64,000 nt of DNA, from the NCBI GenBank assembly GCA_030919125.1, contig CP121470.1, positions 1,426,001 through 1,490,000 of the forward strand, written 5' to 3'. The stretch comes from Methanoregula sp. SKADARSKE-2 (lineage in GTDB: Archaea > Halobacteriota > Methanomicrobia > Methanomicrobiales > Methanospirillaceae). The notes below the pieces were generated by a model. It saw nothing but the letters and a program-made list of their open reading frames with translations. It ran no database searches and had not been told where the DNA came from. The position numbers and the translations under genes are program-made. Each line of letters opens with the position of its first letter. Position 1 is the first letter of the stretch. Below, one piece after another: positions 56,072 through 64,000 of the stretch.

Positions 56072-57006
56072 GAAATAATTTTTGGTGATTCCTTAATAAG
56101 GACCACCACGATAAACTCAGGTGGTTGGAAGGATGAACCTTATAGATCTCCAACAATACACGATATCAGAAGAAAAATCGGAAGAATACCTTTAGATGCA
56201 AGGCATTTTAACGGTTTGATAATTGTCCGTATTGCGGGAATACCAGGATCGGGCGGGTCAGGCGCGGTAAGCACAAGTGTTACGGTTGCCGGAATGAGTG
56301 GGGACCAAGACGAGGAAGTATCCCTGAAGGATAAAAGAGTTCCCTTGGTCCGTGTATTAATCGCAGTCAAACTTTTCGTGTTGGATACTTCAGTTCGTGA
56401 AGCCGCTCACCAGTTAGGACTCTCCTATAACACCGTTTACGGTCTATTCGACCTGTTCAAACGATCAATCTTCCGGACGGATAGTGATACGGCCTTCACT
56501 CTTTCAGGGGAGATTGAGATGGATGAGTCGTACTTTGGCGGGAGAAGAAAGGGTAACCGGGGCCGGGGAGCTGCCGGAAAGATCCCCGTGTTCGGTATCC
56601 TGGAGCGCGGGGGAAAAGTCCGGGTTGAAGTGGTCCGGAATGTCTCCGGTGAAATTCTCCTCACGATGGCCATCAAGAAGGTGAAACGCGGAAGTCTCAT
56701 TTACACTGATAATTCCGAAGTTATAACGGTCTTATCTCATACGGGTTCCGTCACATGAGAATCGATCATAGTAAAAAATTTGTCAAACGGCAAGGTCTAT
56801 ATCAATGGTATCGAGGGATTCTGGTCTTTCGCAAAAGAACGATTGACGAAATATCACGGCGTCAATCCAAAGAGTTTTCCACGTTACCAAAAAAGAATTG
56901 GAGTTCAGATACAATCACCGCCAACACGACCTTTATGATGATTTAGTGAAATGTATCGCTGAGTATTCTCGGGTGGTTTCTATTGAGTAATCACCAAAAT
57001 AATTTC
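56072..57006 (+). mobile_element. IS1595 (ISXO2-like) element
   Basis: GAAATAATTTTTGGTGATT (56072-56090) and its near-complement TAATCACCAAAATAATTTC (56988-57006) form imperfect inverted repeats around the transposase. The left end lies 1-2 bp after the hsdS stop codon. The internal gene is frameshifted, so the copy is probably inactive. Confidence 0.65.
56133..56988 (+). pseudogene. IS1595-family (ISXO2-like) transposase, several frameshifts
   Basis: The N-terminus (NLIDLQQYTISEEKSEEYL) is followed, after a frame change, by a zinc ribbon (NCPYCGNTRIGRVRRGKHKC, YGCRNEWGP). Another change leads to the long open part: an HTH (REAAHQLGLSYNTVYGLFDL) and the DDE start MDESYFGGRRKGNRGRGAAG with VFGILERGGKVRVEVV. 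Near 56710 the frame is lost again, and the end (YINGIEGFWSFAKERLTKYH, then EFRYNHRQHDLYDDLVKCIA) is split over two frames. Four disruptions are needed in all. Confidence 0.8.
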
Positions 57007-57135
57007 AAAAAGAACAGAAAATGTCTAGCAAGCGGACATAAACTCTGTCAACAAAACGGCCATTAATTGTGGCACGCTACAGTTAAGAAAAAACAGGATG
57101 GGGCCGGAATCTCCAGGCCCAAGAAACGTCCCCTC

Positions 57136-58077
57136 CTATCTCCCCTTCTTCTTCGCCCCTCTCTTCCCGGCAGGAGCCGGATCCCCCCCGCCATCCTCCG
57201 CAAGCATCTCTGCCTTTGCGACAAGCAGAGCCTCTTTCTGCTCGCTGCTCACCACCGGGTAGGAGAGGTTGAGCTTCTCCAGGGTTTTGATGATCACCGC
57301 CGTGACCGCAAGCCGGGTGAACCACTTGTGATCCGCGGGGATGATGTACCACGGAGCATCCGGGGTGCCGGTCTTCAGGATCATCTCCTGGTACGCAGCC
57401 ATATATGCATCCCAGCACTTCCGTTCCCGGATATCGTGGGCCGAGAACTTCCAGTTCTTTGTCGGCTCATCCACCCTATCGAGGAACCGCTTCTTCTGGA
57501 CACCCTTCGATACGTTCAGGAAGATCTTGACGACCACGATGCCGTTATCCAGAAGGTGCTTCTCGAAGCAGTTGATCTCGTCGAACCGCCGGTTCCAGAT
57601 GTTCTTGTCCAGGAGGTACGCCGGGATGTGCTCGTTACCGAGGAGTTCCGGGTGGACCCGGACCACCAGCACCTCCTCGTAGTACGAGCGGTTGAAGATC
57701 CCGATCCTTCCCCGCCGGGGAAGAAGCCGCATGTTCCGCCACAGGAAATTGTGTTCGAGCTCCTCGGCGCTCGGCTCCTTGAAACTCGTGACCTCGACCC
57801 CCTGGGGGTTGACCCCCGACATCACATGTTTGATCGTGCTGTCCTTGCCCGCAGCATCCATGGCCTGCAGGACGATGAGGAGGGCATAGGTCTTCTGGGC
57901 GTACAGCTTGTCCTGGAGCTCGGCAAGCTGCTTTATTCCCGCTGCAATCGTTGCATCGGACTCTTCTTTTTTCAGGAAATCATCGATGTAGCCGGGATCA
58001 TAATCCTTCTGCAGGTCGAAAATCTTTTCTGGAGGGACCCGCAGTTTGTCGATCAGTTCTTCTATCCGGTCTTTCAT
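57136..58077 (-). CDS. polyphosphate kinase 2 family protein
   Basis: The 313-residue enzyme belongs to PPK2, which transfers phosphate between polyphosphate and nucleotides. The Walker A-like loop is QAMDAAGKDSTIKHVMSG (residues ~71-88). The Walker B/lid region is RIGIFNRSYYEEVLVVRVHP, and KHLLDNGIVVVKIFLNVSKG and RERKCWDAYMAAYQEMI complete the core. A basic Ala/Gly/Lys tail (PAPAGKRGAKKKGR) ends the protein. Substrate (AMP, ADP or GDP) is not predictable here. Its presence near phosphate genes in this window may be coincidental (15 kb apart). Confidence 0.92.
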   Translation of the reverse strand: MKDRIEELIDKLRVPPEKIFDLQKDYDPGYIDDFLKKEESDATIAAGIKQLAELQDKLYAQKTYALLIVLQAMDAAGKDSTIKHVMSGVNPQGVEVTSFKEPSAEELEHNFLWRNMRLLPRRGRIGIFNRSYYEEVLVVRVHPELLGNEHIPAYLLDKNIWNRRFDEINCFEKHLLDNGIVVVKIFLNVSKGVQKKRFLDRVDEPTKNWKFSAHDIRERKCWDAYMAAYQEMILKTGTPDAPWYIIPADHKWFTRLAVTAVIIKTLEKLNLSYPVVSSEQKEALLVAKAEMLAEDGGGDPAPAGKRGAKKKGR

Positions 58078-58456
58078 GCGTCACCGTTTTTGTCATATTG
58101 GCGGTTCGGGCGAATGAGCCCTTTGATAGCGGCGGGACTGCGGGAACGATCGGATCGGCAGGTTGATGGTGCCCCAGAAAACAAAAGAAAATTCGGGACT
58201 GCCAGGGTAGAGGAGAAAGAACAGAACACTTCTACCGCAGCAAGGGGTCCGGAAAGCGATAATAAAACAAAAATACTGGCTCTGGAGAGATCTTGTGAAG
58301 AAAATATGGGGCGGTGAGGGAGCCCACGGGTACTCGGGGCCTGTCGACCCTCGCCCCGTGGAGCAAACGGCAGATCGGGATCAAAATTCCAAAAGGGGGT
58401 CACCCTCGCAAATCCACTGAGCCAAAGCAAGAATGACTTCTGCAACGCTAAAATAT
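58078..58456. other. intergenic, no PIN toxin found
   Basis: No gene was found. In particular, no VapC/PIN frame follows the antitoxin-like gene in this direction of transcription. Confidence 0.4.
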
Positions 58457-58669
58457 TCAAAAACGCGTCTTGCACGATCTACGCCTTTCCCGGGTAATAG
58501 TTTGGAGATCATCGAGAACTTCCGAGTCCCGCAGGGCTCCTGCGTATTCGCGAATATCCCGGTTCTTCCGGTTTACCAGTCTTCCGATGACATCGGAAAA
58601 ACTTTCATCATCCGTTTTGACAGCGACAAGAGCCCAAGACGTGTCATCCCGGAGGGAAATTTTCTTCAT
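58457..58669 (-). CDS. VapB-type antitoxin (DUF217/UPF0330), apparently orphan
   Basis: The 70-residue protein starts at 58669 behind an AAGGTG site and reads MKKISLRDDTSWALVAVKTD, then ESFSDVIGRLVNRKNRDIRE and AGALRDSEVLDDLQTI. This is the ribbon-helix-helix-like DUF217 antitoxin found before archaeal PIN toxins. The usual downstream vapC is absent. The DUF217 family residues (KTISLRDD.., DESFSDVI) are conserved. It may be a relic or act in trans. Confidence 0.75.
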   Translation of the reverse strand: MKKISLRDDTSWALVAVKTDDESFSDVIGRLVNRKNRDIREYAGALRDSEVLDDLQTITRERRRSCKTRF

Positions 58670-58768
58670 TGTTTCACCTTGAAGGAGATTGTATAAAATA
58701 CTCAAAAGGTATCCGGTGAATCCAGCTTGAGAAATTGGACCGGGAATTCCCGGACAGACAACGTAGTC

Positions 58769-59293
58769 CTACTTCCTCTTCCCTTCCTTTGCCCTCCGCA
58801 TCAGCGCGAGCAGCCCTTCGAGGATTTGTGCAGGGGTCGGCGGGTTCCCCGGGATCTTCATGTCCACCGGCAGGATCTTCTCCGCCCCGCCCAGCACCGC
58901 GTAGGACCCGGCAAAGATCCCGCCGTCGCAGGCATCATCGCCGACAGCGATCACGAACTTCGGCGACGGCATCGCCTCGTATGTCTTCTTCACTGCAATA
59001 GCCATATTGTGCGTCACCGCACCGGTGACGAGGAGGACGTCTGCGTGCCGGGGGGAGGCGACGAACGAGATCCCGAACCGCTCCACATCATAAAACGCGT
59101 TGTTTAAGGCGTTGATCTCGATCTCGGTGGCGTTGTCGCTCCCCGAATCGAGTTCCCGGATCGCGATGCTGCCGCCGAAGACCGCATCGACCTCGCGCTT
59201 CAGGAGGCGCCCGAGCTTCTCGATCGCATCGTTCCGGACGAGCACGTTCTCGGTGACCTTACTTTTGAGCATGCAGGAGAATGCGTTGACCAT
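58769..59293 (-). CDS. NuoB-like small subunit of Ehr-type membrane complex
   Basis: The 174-residue protein aligns with the complex I NuoB / group 4 hydrogenase small subunit family (YDVERFGISFVASPRHADVL; LVTGAVTHNMAIAVKKTYEA; DGGIFAGSYAVLGGAEKILP). All four proximal [4Fe-4S] ligands are replaced: the CxxC pair is D53/T56 (GSDNATEIEI in place of GSCNGCDIEI), the third is D120 (VGDDACDGG) and the fourth is N150 (IPGNPPTP). This loss defines energy-converting hydrogenase-related (Ehr) proteins rather than true hydrogenases. It follows the large subunit in the operon with a 10-nt gap. Confidence 0.88.
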   Translation of the reverse strand: MVNAFSCMLKSKVTENVLVRNDAIEKLGRLLKREVDAVFGGSIAIRELDSGSDNATEIEINALNNAFYDVERFGISFVASPRHADVLLVTGAVTHNMAIAVKKTYEAMPSPKFVIAVGDDACDGGIFAGSYAVLGGAEKILPVDMKIPGNPPTPAQILEGLLALMRRAKEGKRK

Positions 59294-59303
59294 CTTCTTC
59301 CAC

Positions 59304-60884
59304 CTACAGATCCGTCCCCGCGTACGAGAGGTTCAGGCTCTTGTTGATCACCGGGAAGTCGGGGACGATGTTGCCCTGCACCGCGTGCTCGATCGCCTGC
59401 CAGTTGCAGAACGATGCCGTCCTCACCTTGTACCGCTCGATCTTCCCGTTCTTCACCCAGACGAACGCGAGGTTCTCGCCCCGGGGAGACTCGACAAGGG
59501 AGAGCGTGTACCCGTCGAGGACCAGTGCTTCTCTCCGGACCTCCCCTTCGGGCATCGAGGCCAGCAATTTCCTTATGATCTCGACCGAGTCCAGGATCTC
59601 CGCTGCCTTGACCGTGAACCGGGAGATGACATCGCCGTCTTTCAGGATCTTGGGGATGGGGGGGTACCGGGTATAGATACCGTACGGGCAGTTCACCCGA
59701 GTGTCCACCTTCCCGCCGGAGGCCCGGGCAGCCGGGCCGGTGATATTGAGCGGTCGCAGGAGGCCCGGCCGGATGATGCCGGTCGTCCCGAACCGGTCGA
59801 TGACCGAGGCGGTCGAGAGGACGATCTTAAGGCCGATCCGGTACCGCTTCCGGAACTGGTCGAGGAACCGGCCGAGCTCGTACAGCTGCTCCTTCCGGAT
59901 ATCCCTCGAGAGCCCTCCGATTGCAACCATTCCCCGGAGGAACCGGGAGCCGGTCAGGCGCTCGTTCTCCCGGACCACCTCTTCCCGGAGGACGGAGAAC
60001 TGGCTTGCCCCGAGCGGGAACGCGACATCGAGGAGCATCCCGGCCTGGTCGCCGAGATGGGAGGCGATCCGCTCCATCTCGAGGAGGATCGTCCGGAGCT
60101 GCCATGCCCGGTCGGGAACGGGTATCCTTGAGATCTTCTCGATCGCCATGCAGAACGCCGTCGCGTTTGCGACCGACTCATCACCGCTCACCGCCTCGGC
60201 AATCCGGATGCACCATTCCGGAGACTTCCCCTCTGCAAGCTTCTCAATCCCCCGGTGCTTGTAGAACATCCTGACCTCGAGGTTGAAGATCGTCTCGCCG
60301 ATAACCGAGAACCGGAAGTGCCCGGGCTCGATGATCCCCGCGTGGACCGGGCCGACCGGCACCTGGTACACCCCTTCCCCGTTCACCTTCCGGAACGGGT
60401 ATTCGTCGGCAGGGTCGATGGACGGTTTTGTTGGGATCGGCCCGTTCACAAACGATTTTTTCAGGGGGTGGAAGTTCTCCGGGTAGGTCTCGTGGAGGAA
60501 GAGCCGCCGGGTATCGAATGCACCGGTGAACTCGATCCCAAACCCGTCCCGGCACTCGCGCTCGAACCAGGACGCAGACGGGATCATGGCCGCGATAGAG
60601 GATACCGGTCTGTCGGCGTCCCGGACAAGGATGACCATCCCCCCACGCTTCTCGAAGACGTAGAGGAGGCTCGTGCCCAGGAAATACCGGAAGCCTTCCG
60701 CCCCGAAGAGGGCGATCAGCACGAACTTCCGGGCCGTGAGGAGGTTGATGACCGGCTCAAACTCCTCCTCAGATACCGGTACGTAGATCTCGTTACTGCA
60801 CCCCCGGGTCATACTCTCTACCGAGAGGACGGTCCCGATTATCTCGAAGATATGCGCTGCCGGGTCAACAGTTTCGCCTGCCAT
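59304..60884 (-). CDS. NuoCD/HycE-like large subunit of Ehr-type complex
   Basis: The 526-residue protein fuses an N-terminal NuoC-like domain (ending about residue 150) to a NuoD/NiFe-large-subunit domain (MFYKHRGIEKLAEGKSPEWC; LRGMVAIGGLSRDIRKEQLY; GIYTRYPPIPKILKDGDVIS). The N-terminal Ni-Fe motif reads AEAVSGDESVAN (S233, E236 for the two Cys) and the C-terminal DPCxxC is missing (KVRTASFCNWQAIEHAVQGN, then IVPDFPVINKSLNLSYAG). It should therefore lack a Ni-Fe centre. It presumably couples an unknown partner to the membrane arm. Confidence 0.9.
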   Translation of the reverse strand: MAGETVDPAAHIFEIIGTVLSVESMTRGCSNEIYVPVSEEEFEPVINLLTARKFVLIALFGAEGFRYFLGTSLLYVFEKRGGMVILVRDADRPVSSIAAMIPSASWFERECRDGFGIEFTGAFDTRRLFLHETYPENFHPLKKSFVNGPIPTKPSIDPADEYPFRKVNGEGVYQVPVGPVHAGIIEPGHFRFSVIGETIFNLEVRMFYKHRGIEKLAEGKSPEWCIRIAEAVSGDESVANATAFCMAIEKISRIPVPDRAWQLRTILLEMERIASHLGDQAGMLLDVAFPLGASQFSVLREEVVRENERLTGSRFLRGMVAIGGLSRDIRKEQLYELGRFLDQFRKRYRIGLKIVLSTASVIDRFGTTGIIRPGLLRPLNITGPAARASGGKVDTRVNCPYGIYTRYPPIPKILKDGDVISRFTVKAAEILDSVEIIRKLLASMPEGEVRREALVLDGYTLSLVESPRGENLAFVWVKNGKIERYKVRTASFCNWQAIEHAVQGNIVPDFPVINKSLNLSYAGTDL

Positions 60885-60885
60885 A

Positions 60886-62430
60886 TCAGAACCTCAAATC
60901 AGCGACAATCCGGCTGATGAACGCAGTCTCACCCGAGGGGAACCAGATACCGAGCACGATGACAATGGCGATGAGCGCGATGATCGGGATCTTCATGCCG
61001 AGCGGGGTTTCGTACTGCTCGAAATCCAGGGGCGAACCGGACGATAGGGGGGGCACTCCCGATCCGGTCTGCCCGGAAGCCTCGGGCGCCTCGGAAGATT
61101 CCGGGGATTCCCGCTGCATAAAGGAGGTGATGACAAAGTACCCAAACGCCCCGGCTGCGATGAAGATCAGGACGAGGACAATGAGAAGCGCCCCGAGCGA
61201 GTACCCCACGAGCTGGAGCAGAATGAAGATCTTCGAGAAGAAGACCGGCGAGGGCGGCATCCCGATGATCGCAAGCCCCCCAATGACAATCCCCCATGCC
61301 GCAAGGGGCTGGAGCCGGAAGACATCCCGGATATCGTCCGGTGCCTCGCCCGAGAACTTGCTGTGGTACTGCCGGTGGAGGATCCCTGCCGAGAGGAAGA
61401 GCGAGGCTTTCGTGAACGCATGGGCCATGACGTGGAAGATCACCCAGAAGACCGCGACCGGGGTTGCGATCGCAAGACCGATAAGGGTGATCCCCATGTT
61501 CTCGATACTGGAGAAGGCGATCAGCTTCTTGAGGTTCCGCTGCGGGAGCATCGAGAAGGCGGCAATGCCGCTGGTCAGGATGGCGAAGAGGAGGATGAAC
61601 GGCGAGACGATCGTCATCGCGCTGGTCTGGTGGACGAGTGCTGCGGTCCGGATGATCGCGTAGATCCCGATATTCAGGAGAACGCTGGAGAGAACGGCGC
61701 TCACCGCTGACGGTGCCTTTACGTGGGCCTCGGGGAGCCAGGTGTGGAACGGGAAGATCCCCGATTTTGCCCCGAAGCCGATGAAAACGAACGCAAAGAC
61801 GGCGATCATCATCGCCGGGGGGAACGATCCCGCATGCTGCATCAGCTCGGTCCAGTTCAGGGACCCGGTGCCAAGGGTGGTCCGGGAGACCTCGAAGAGG
61901 AAGATGAACCCGATGAACGAGAAGAGCATCGCGGTCGAGGCTATGAGGATGTACTTGATCGCGGCATCGATATTCTCCTTGGCCGAGAGGACCGCGATCA
62001 GCATCGCGGAGAGGATCGTCGTCAGTTCGGCAAAGATCCAGAACAGGGCGAGGTTATCCGCGGAGAAGGCGAGGACTATCAGGAGCAGGAGGAGGCACCA
62101 TGCCCCGGAGAAGAGCTTCAGGCTCCCCTTCTCCAGCTCGCCGGTGGCGATCAGGCTCTCCACGTACCCGCCGGCATAGATCGCTCCGAGCATGAAGATG
62201 ACGACCGCGATCAGGATCTCGAAGAGGCCGAAGTGATCGATGGAGAAGTACTGGCTCCCGAGGAGGACGGTGTTCACCGGTAGGGATACGGTCGCAAGCA
62301 TGGCGACCGCAACCGCGACAAAGAAGATCCCGTGGGCGATGGCAACCGCATTCATCTGCCGGTTCGTGTGGCAGATGGCGACAAGGCCGATGGCAACGAG
62401 CGTTGCCACGACAAAGGCGGTAAGGATCAT
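60886..62430 (-). CDS. NuoL/M/N (HyfF-like) ion-translocating membrane subunit
   Basis: The 514-residue protein has about 14 membrane helices of the MrpD/NuoN/HyfF antiporter-like family: FAELTTILSAMLIAVLSAKE with the conserved Glu, KYILIASTAMLFSFIGFIFL, FHTWLPEAHVKAPSAVSAVL (WLPDAH-type motif) and AHAFTKASLFLSAGILHRQY (Lys and His of the proton channel). It likely pumps H+ or Na+. It overlaps the next upstream gene by 4 nt (ATGA) and sits 1 nt before the large subunit. Confidence 0.92.
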   Translation of the reverse strand: MILTAFVVATLVAIGLVAICHTNRQMNAVAIAHGIFFVAVAVAMLATVSLPVNTVLLGSQYFSIDHFGLFEILIAVVIFMLGAIYAGGYVESLIATGELEKGSLKLFSGAWCLLLLLIVLAFSADNLALFWIFAELTTILSAMLIAVLSAKENIDAAIKYILIASTAMLFSFIGFIFLFEVSRTTLGTGSLNWTELMQHAGSFPPAMMIAVFAFVFIGFGAKSGIFPFHTWLPEAHVKAPSAVSAVLSSVLLNIGIYAIIRTAALVHQTSAMTIVSPFILLFAILTSGIAAFSMLPQRNLKKLIAFSSIENMGITLIGLAIATPVAVFWVIFHVMAHAFTKASLFLSAGILHRQYHSKFSGEAPDDIRDVFRLQPLAAWGIVIGGLAIIGMPPSPVFFSKIFILLQLVGYSLGALLIVLVLIFIAAGAFGYFVITSFMQRESPESSEAPEASGQTGSGVPPLSSGSPLDFEQYETPLGMKIPIIALIAIVIVLGIWFPSGETAFISRIVADLRF

Positions 62431-63119
62431 GACGCATCCTCCTTATCTTCCCAGAGATGGAACCGGTGGAGCCGGTTGTGGTACTCTTCGAGGGTCGAGT
62501 CGATGCCGACCGCGAGAATCGTCGTCAGGAGCACGAGAATGATCAAATCGATGATGATCAGAAACTCGATGATGAGCGGGAGCTCGGTGACGAACATGCC
62601 GAAGAACAGGACCCCGTTCTCCATCGAGAGATAGCCCATGACTTTCGTTATCGCCCGCTTCCGGGAGAAGGTCACCATCATGCCCATCAGCATTAGGGAG
62701 ATCCCGATGACCGCCCCGAAGAAGAGGAGGCTCGGGGTTCCTGGCGCGGTCGGGAGGATCCGCGAGAGCGCGAAGTAGATGACGAGCATCATCACCATCG
62801 AGACGAGGAGCGAGGTCGTGGGGTTAAGGTAGTGGAACTCGATGTCCCGCTTTATCCGGATCCGTTCCTGGATAGTTGCGATGAAGTAGGGGATGATGAG
62901 CACCTTGCTTGCGATGGTGACGATCGCAATCTCAAGGAGTACGATCTTCCCGTCAGCGATCCAGAGTGCGAGGGCTATCGCGGCAAGGGTCAGGGACTGG
63001 AGGGAGTACACCGAGACGAGCGAGAGGATGTTCCGGGTCGAGATGATGTAGGCTGCGGCGATGATGACCACCACGAACAGGATCTTGATGATGCCTTCGA
63101 TTGAGGCCATGTCGGTCAT
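62427..63119 (-). CDS. HyfE-like membrane subunit (NuoK-related)
   Basis: The 230-residue protein has six to seven helices: IIKILFVVVIIAAAYIISTR, a NuoK-like middle, and MGMMVTFSRKRAITKVMGYL followed by SMENGVLFFGMFVTELPLII, the block typical of HyfE in hydrogenase-4-type complexes. It overlaps the downstream hyfF-like gene by 4 nt, and the upstream NuoH-like gene likewise. Confidence 0.88.
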   Translation of the reverse strand: MTDMASIEGIIKILFVVVIIAAAYIISTRNILSLVSVYSLQSLTLAAIALALWIADGKIVLLEIAIVTIASKVLIIPYFIATIQERIRIKRDIEFHYLNPTTSLLVSMVMMLVIYFALSRILPTAPGTPSLLFFGAVIGISLMLMGMMVTFSRKRAITKVMGYLSMENGVLFFGMFVTELPLIIEFLIIIDLIILVLLTTILAVGIDSTLEEYHNRLHRFHLWEDKEDAS

Positions 63120-64000
63120 GTGAACACCTCGATGATGATGGTCAGGGTCGAGAAGAAGAAGGCCATGGCAAAGAGGCTCGGGAGCCGGAAGAACCGCATC
63201 TTGGACATCGAGGACTCGAAGAGGCCGATGATTCCCCCGAGAAGGACGCCTTTGAGCAGGAAGAGGACAGCCGCGATGGCGATCCCCGCAACCGTAAGAG
63301 TCGTCCCGAGGCCGAACGGCAGGACGAGATTGATCAGGAGCGCTATCAGGAGCGTGAGCTTGATCCCCGAACTCAGTTCCATGAGGGCGAGGTTCCTCCC
63401 CGACTGTTCGAGGATCATGCCCTCATGGATCATGGTGAGTTCGAGATGCGTCTCGGGGTTATCCACCGGGATACGGGACGTCTCGACGATAAGGATGATG
63501 AAGAGCGAGATCCCCAGCAGGATGAGGGTCGGGGTGACCGGGGTAGAGGAACCTGCGGTGACCGAGAAGATCGTGAAGATGTTGAGGGTCTTGAAGACGA
63601 ACGCGAGCGCCGCAAAGACGATGATGGTCGTCGGCTCGATCACGGCCGAGATGCTCATCTCCCGAGAGCTCCCCATCCCCCCGAATGAACTCCCTGCGTC
63701 GAGGCCGGAGAGGGCCATGAAGAATTTTCCCAGCGCAAGGAGGTACAGGAAGAGGATAATATTCCCGATCCCTCCGACCGGCTCAGGCACGAACGCGAGC
63801 GGGACGAAGAGGGATGCGACAAGGGCGGCCGCGATATTCACGTACGGGGTGACCCGCATGATCCGCGAGGAGTGCGGGGAGTAGATGACCTCTTTTTTCA
63901 GAAGTTTTGCAAGGTTTGCGTACGTCTGGAAGACCGATGGCCCGCGCCTCCCCTGGGTCCATGCCTTCACTTTCTTGATAAAGCTGACGAAGAACGGCGC
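63116..64000 (-). CDS. NuoH/HyfC-like membrane subunit, 5' end beyond window
   Basis: The gene enters from beyond position 64000, so the N-terminus is missing; the visible part covers about 294 codons. It is a NuoH-family membrane-arm subunit: ALGKFFMALSGLDAGSSFGG, the ETSRIPVDNPETHLELTMIH loop with its conserved acidic residues, HEGMILEQSGRNLALMELSS and a C-terminal helix pair. In complex I this subunit contacts the quinone site and the hydrophilic arm. It is the first visible gene of the operon in transcription order. Confidence 0.9.
   Translation of the reverse strand, partial: APFFVSFIKKVKAWTQGRRGPSVFQTYANLAKLLKKEVIYSPHSSRIMRVTPYVNIAAALVASLFVPLAFVPEPVGGIGNIILFLYLLALGKFFMALSGLDAGSSFGGMGSSREMSISAVIEPTTIIVFAALAFVFKTLNIFTIFSVTAGSSTPVTPTLILLGISLFIILIVETSRIPVDNPETHLELTMIHEGMILEQSGRNLALMELSSGIKLTLLIALLINLVLPFGLGTTLTVAGIAIAAVLFLLKGVLLGGIIGLFESSMSKMRFFRLPSLFAMAFFFSTLTIIIEVFT

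Noticed and set aside
58769..63119. Calling the right-hand operon a hydrogenase (Ech/Hyf/formate hydrogenlyase)
   Set aside because: The Ni-Fe and proximal cluster ligands are absent, so H2 chemistry is not supported.
1..64000. CRISPR arrays, rRNA genes, prophage structural genes
   Set aside because: No regularly spaced direct repeats, no conserved rRNA segments and no capsid, terminase or tail genes were seen on either strand.

Overview
The window looks like a chromosome segment of a methanogenic archaeon, most plausibly of the Methanomicrobiales (Methanoregula-like). The support is archaeal-type genes (archaeal UMP kinase, DUF2115/UPF0305, AmmeMemoRadiSam enzyme AmrS, UPF0597-type cysteine desulfidase, DUF47-PiT phosphate uptake), TATA-box promoters with short or no leaders, T-tract terminators and GC-rich codon use. 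The genus is an inference from remembered family content; no search was possible.

Layout. 1-13.4 kb: mostly housekeeping and hypothetical genes (frameshifted DUF4349 protein, HEAT-repeat protein, metG, DHH phosphoesterase, tRNA-Phe, DUF2115, Fe/Zn cysteine-cluster protein, Holliday-junction-resolvase-like protein, lipoprotein, DUF308 membrane protein), with decayed genes between them (truncated Kef antiporter, HTH regulator remnant). 13.6-14.8 kb: an IS701-like element with inverted repeats and a 5-bp target duplication. 15.3-18.2 kb: divergent SPFH protein and cysteine desulfidase. 18.2-25.9 kb: an accessory and decay zone with IS256-like and IS481-like remnants, a chimeric preA-uraA pseudogene, a class I amidotransferase, an acetate transporter, an Mrr-like nuclease and an ABC permease remnant. 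25.9-29.4 kb: a very long coiled-coil protein with a receiver-like head.

30.3-39.7 kb: an IS5-family transposase followed by a block (acyltransferase-3 gene, surface-protein remnant, flavin reductase, small membrane ORF) present three times as direct, inverted, direct. Only the last copy (37.2-39.7 kb) is intact. The other two are riddled with small indels in a sharply bounded interval (about 31.31-35.93 kb). That pattern suggests either a real IS-associated foldback duplication or an uncorrected or chimeric long-read assembly.

40-52.8 kb: phosphate uptake (DUF47-PiT, plus a PiT fragment), hydrolases, tRNA-Pro abutting endonuclease III, UMP kinase, AmrS with a Mut7-C RNase, purQ and a PurS-PurL fusion. 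53.3-57 kb: a decayed type I restriction-modification locus (hsdM, hsdS) with an IS1595 insertion just past hsdS. 57-58.7 kb: PPK2 kinase and an orphan VapB-like antitoxin. 58.8-64 kb: a minus-strand operon for a complex I/group 4 hydrogenase-like membrane complex. Its catalytic subunits lack the Ni-Fe and proximal Fe-S cysteine ligands, as in the energy-converting hydrogenase-related (Ehr) complexes. This is the most interesting intact system here. The operon continues past the right edge of the window.
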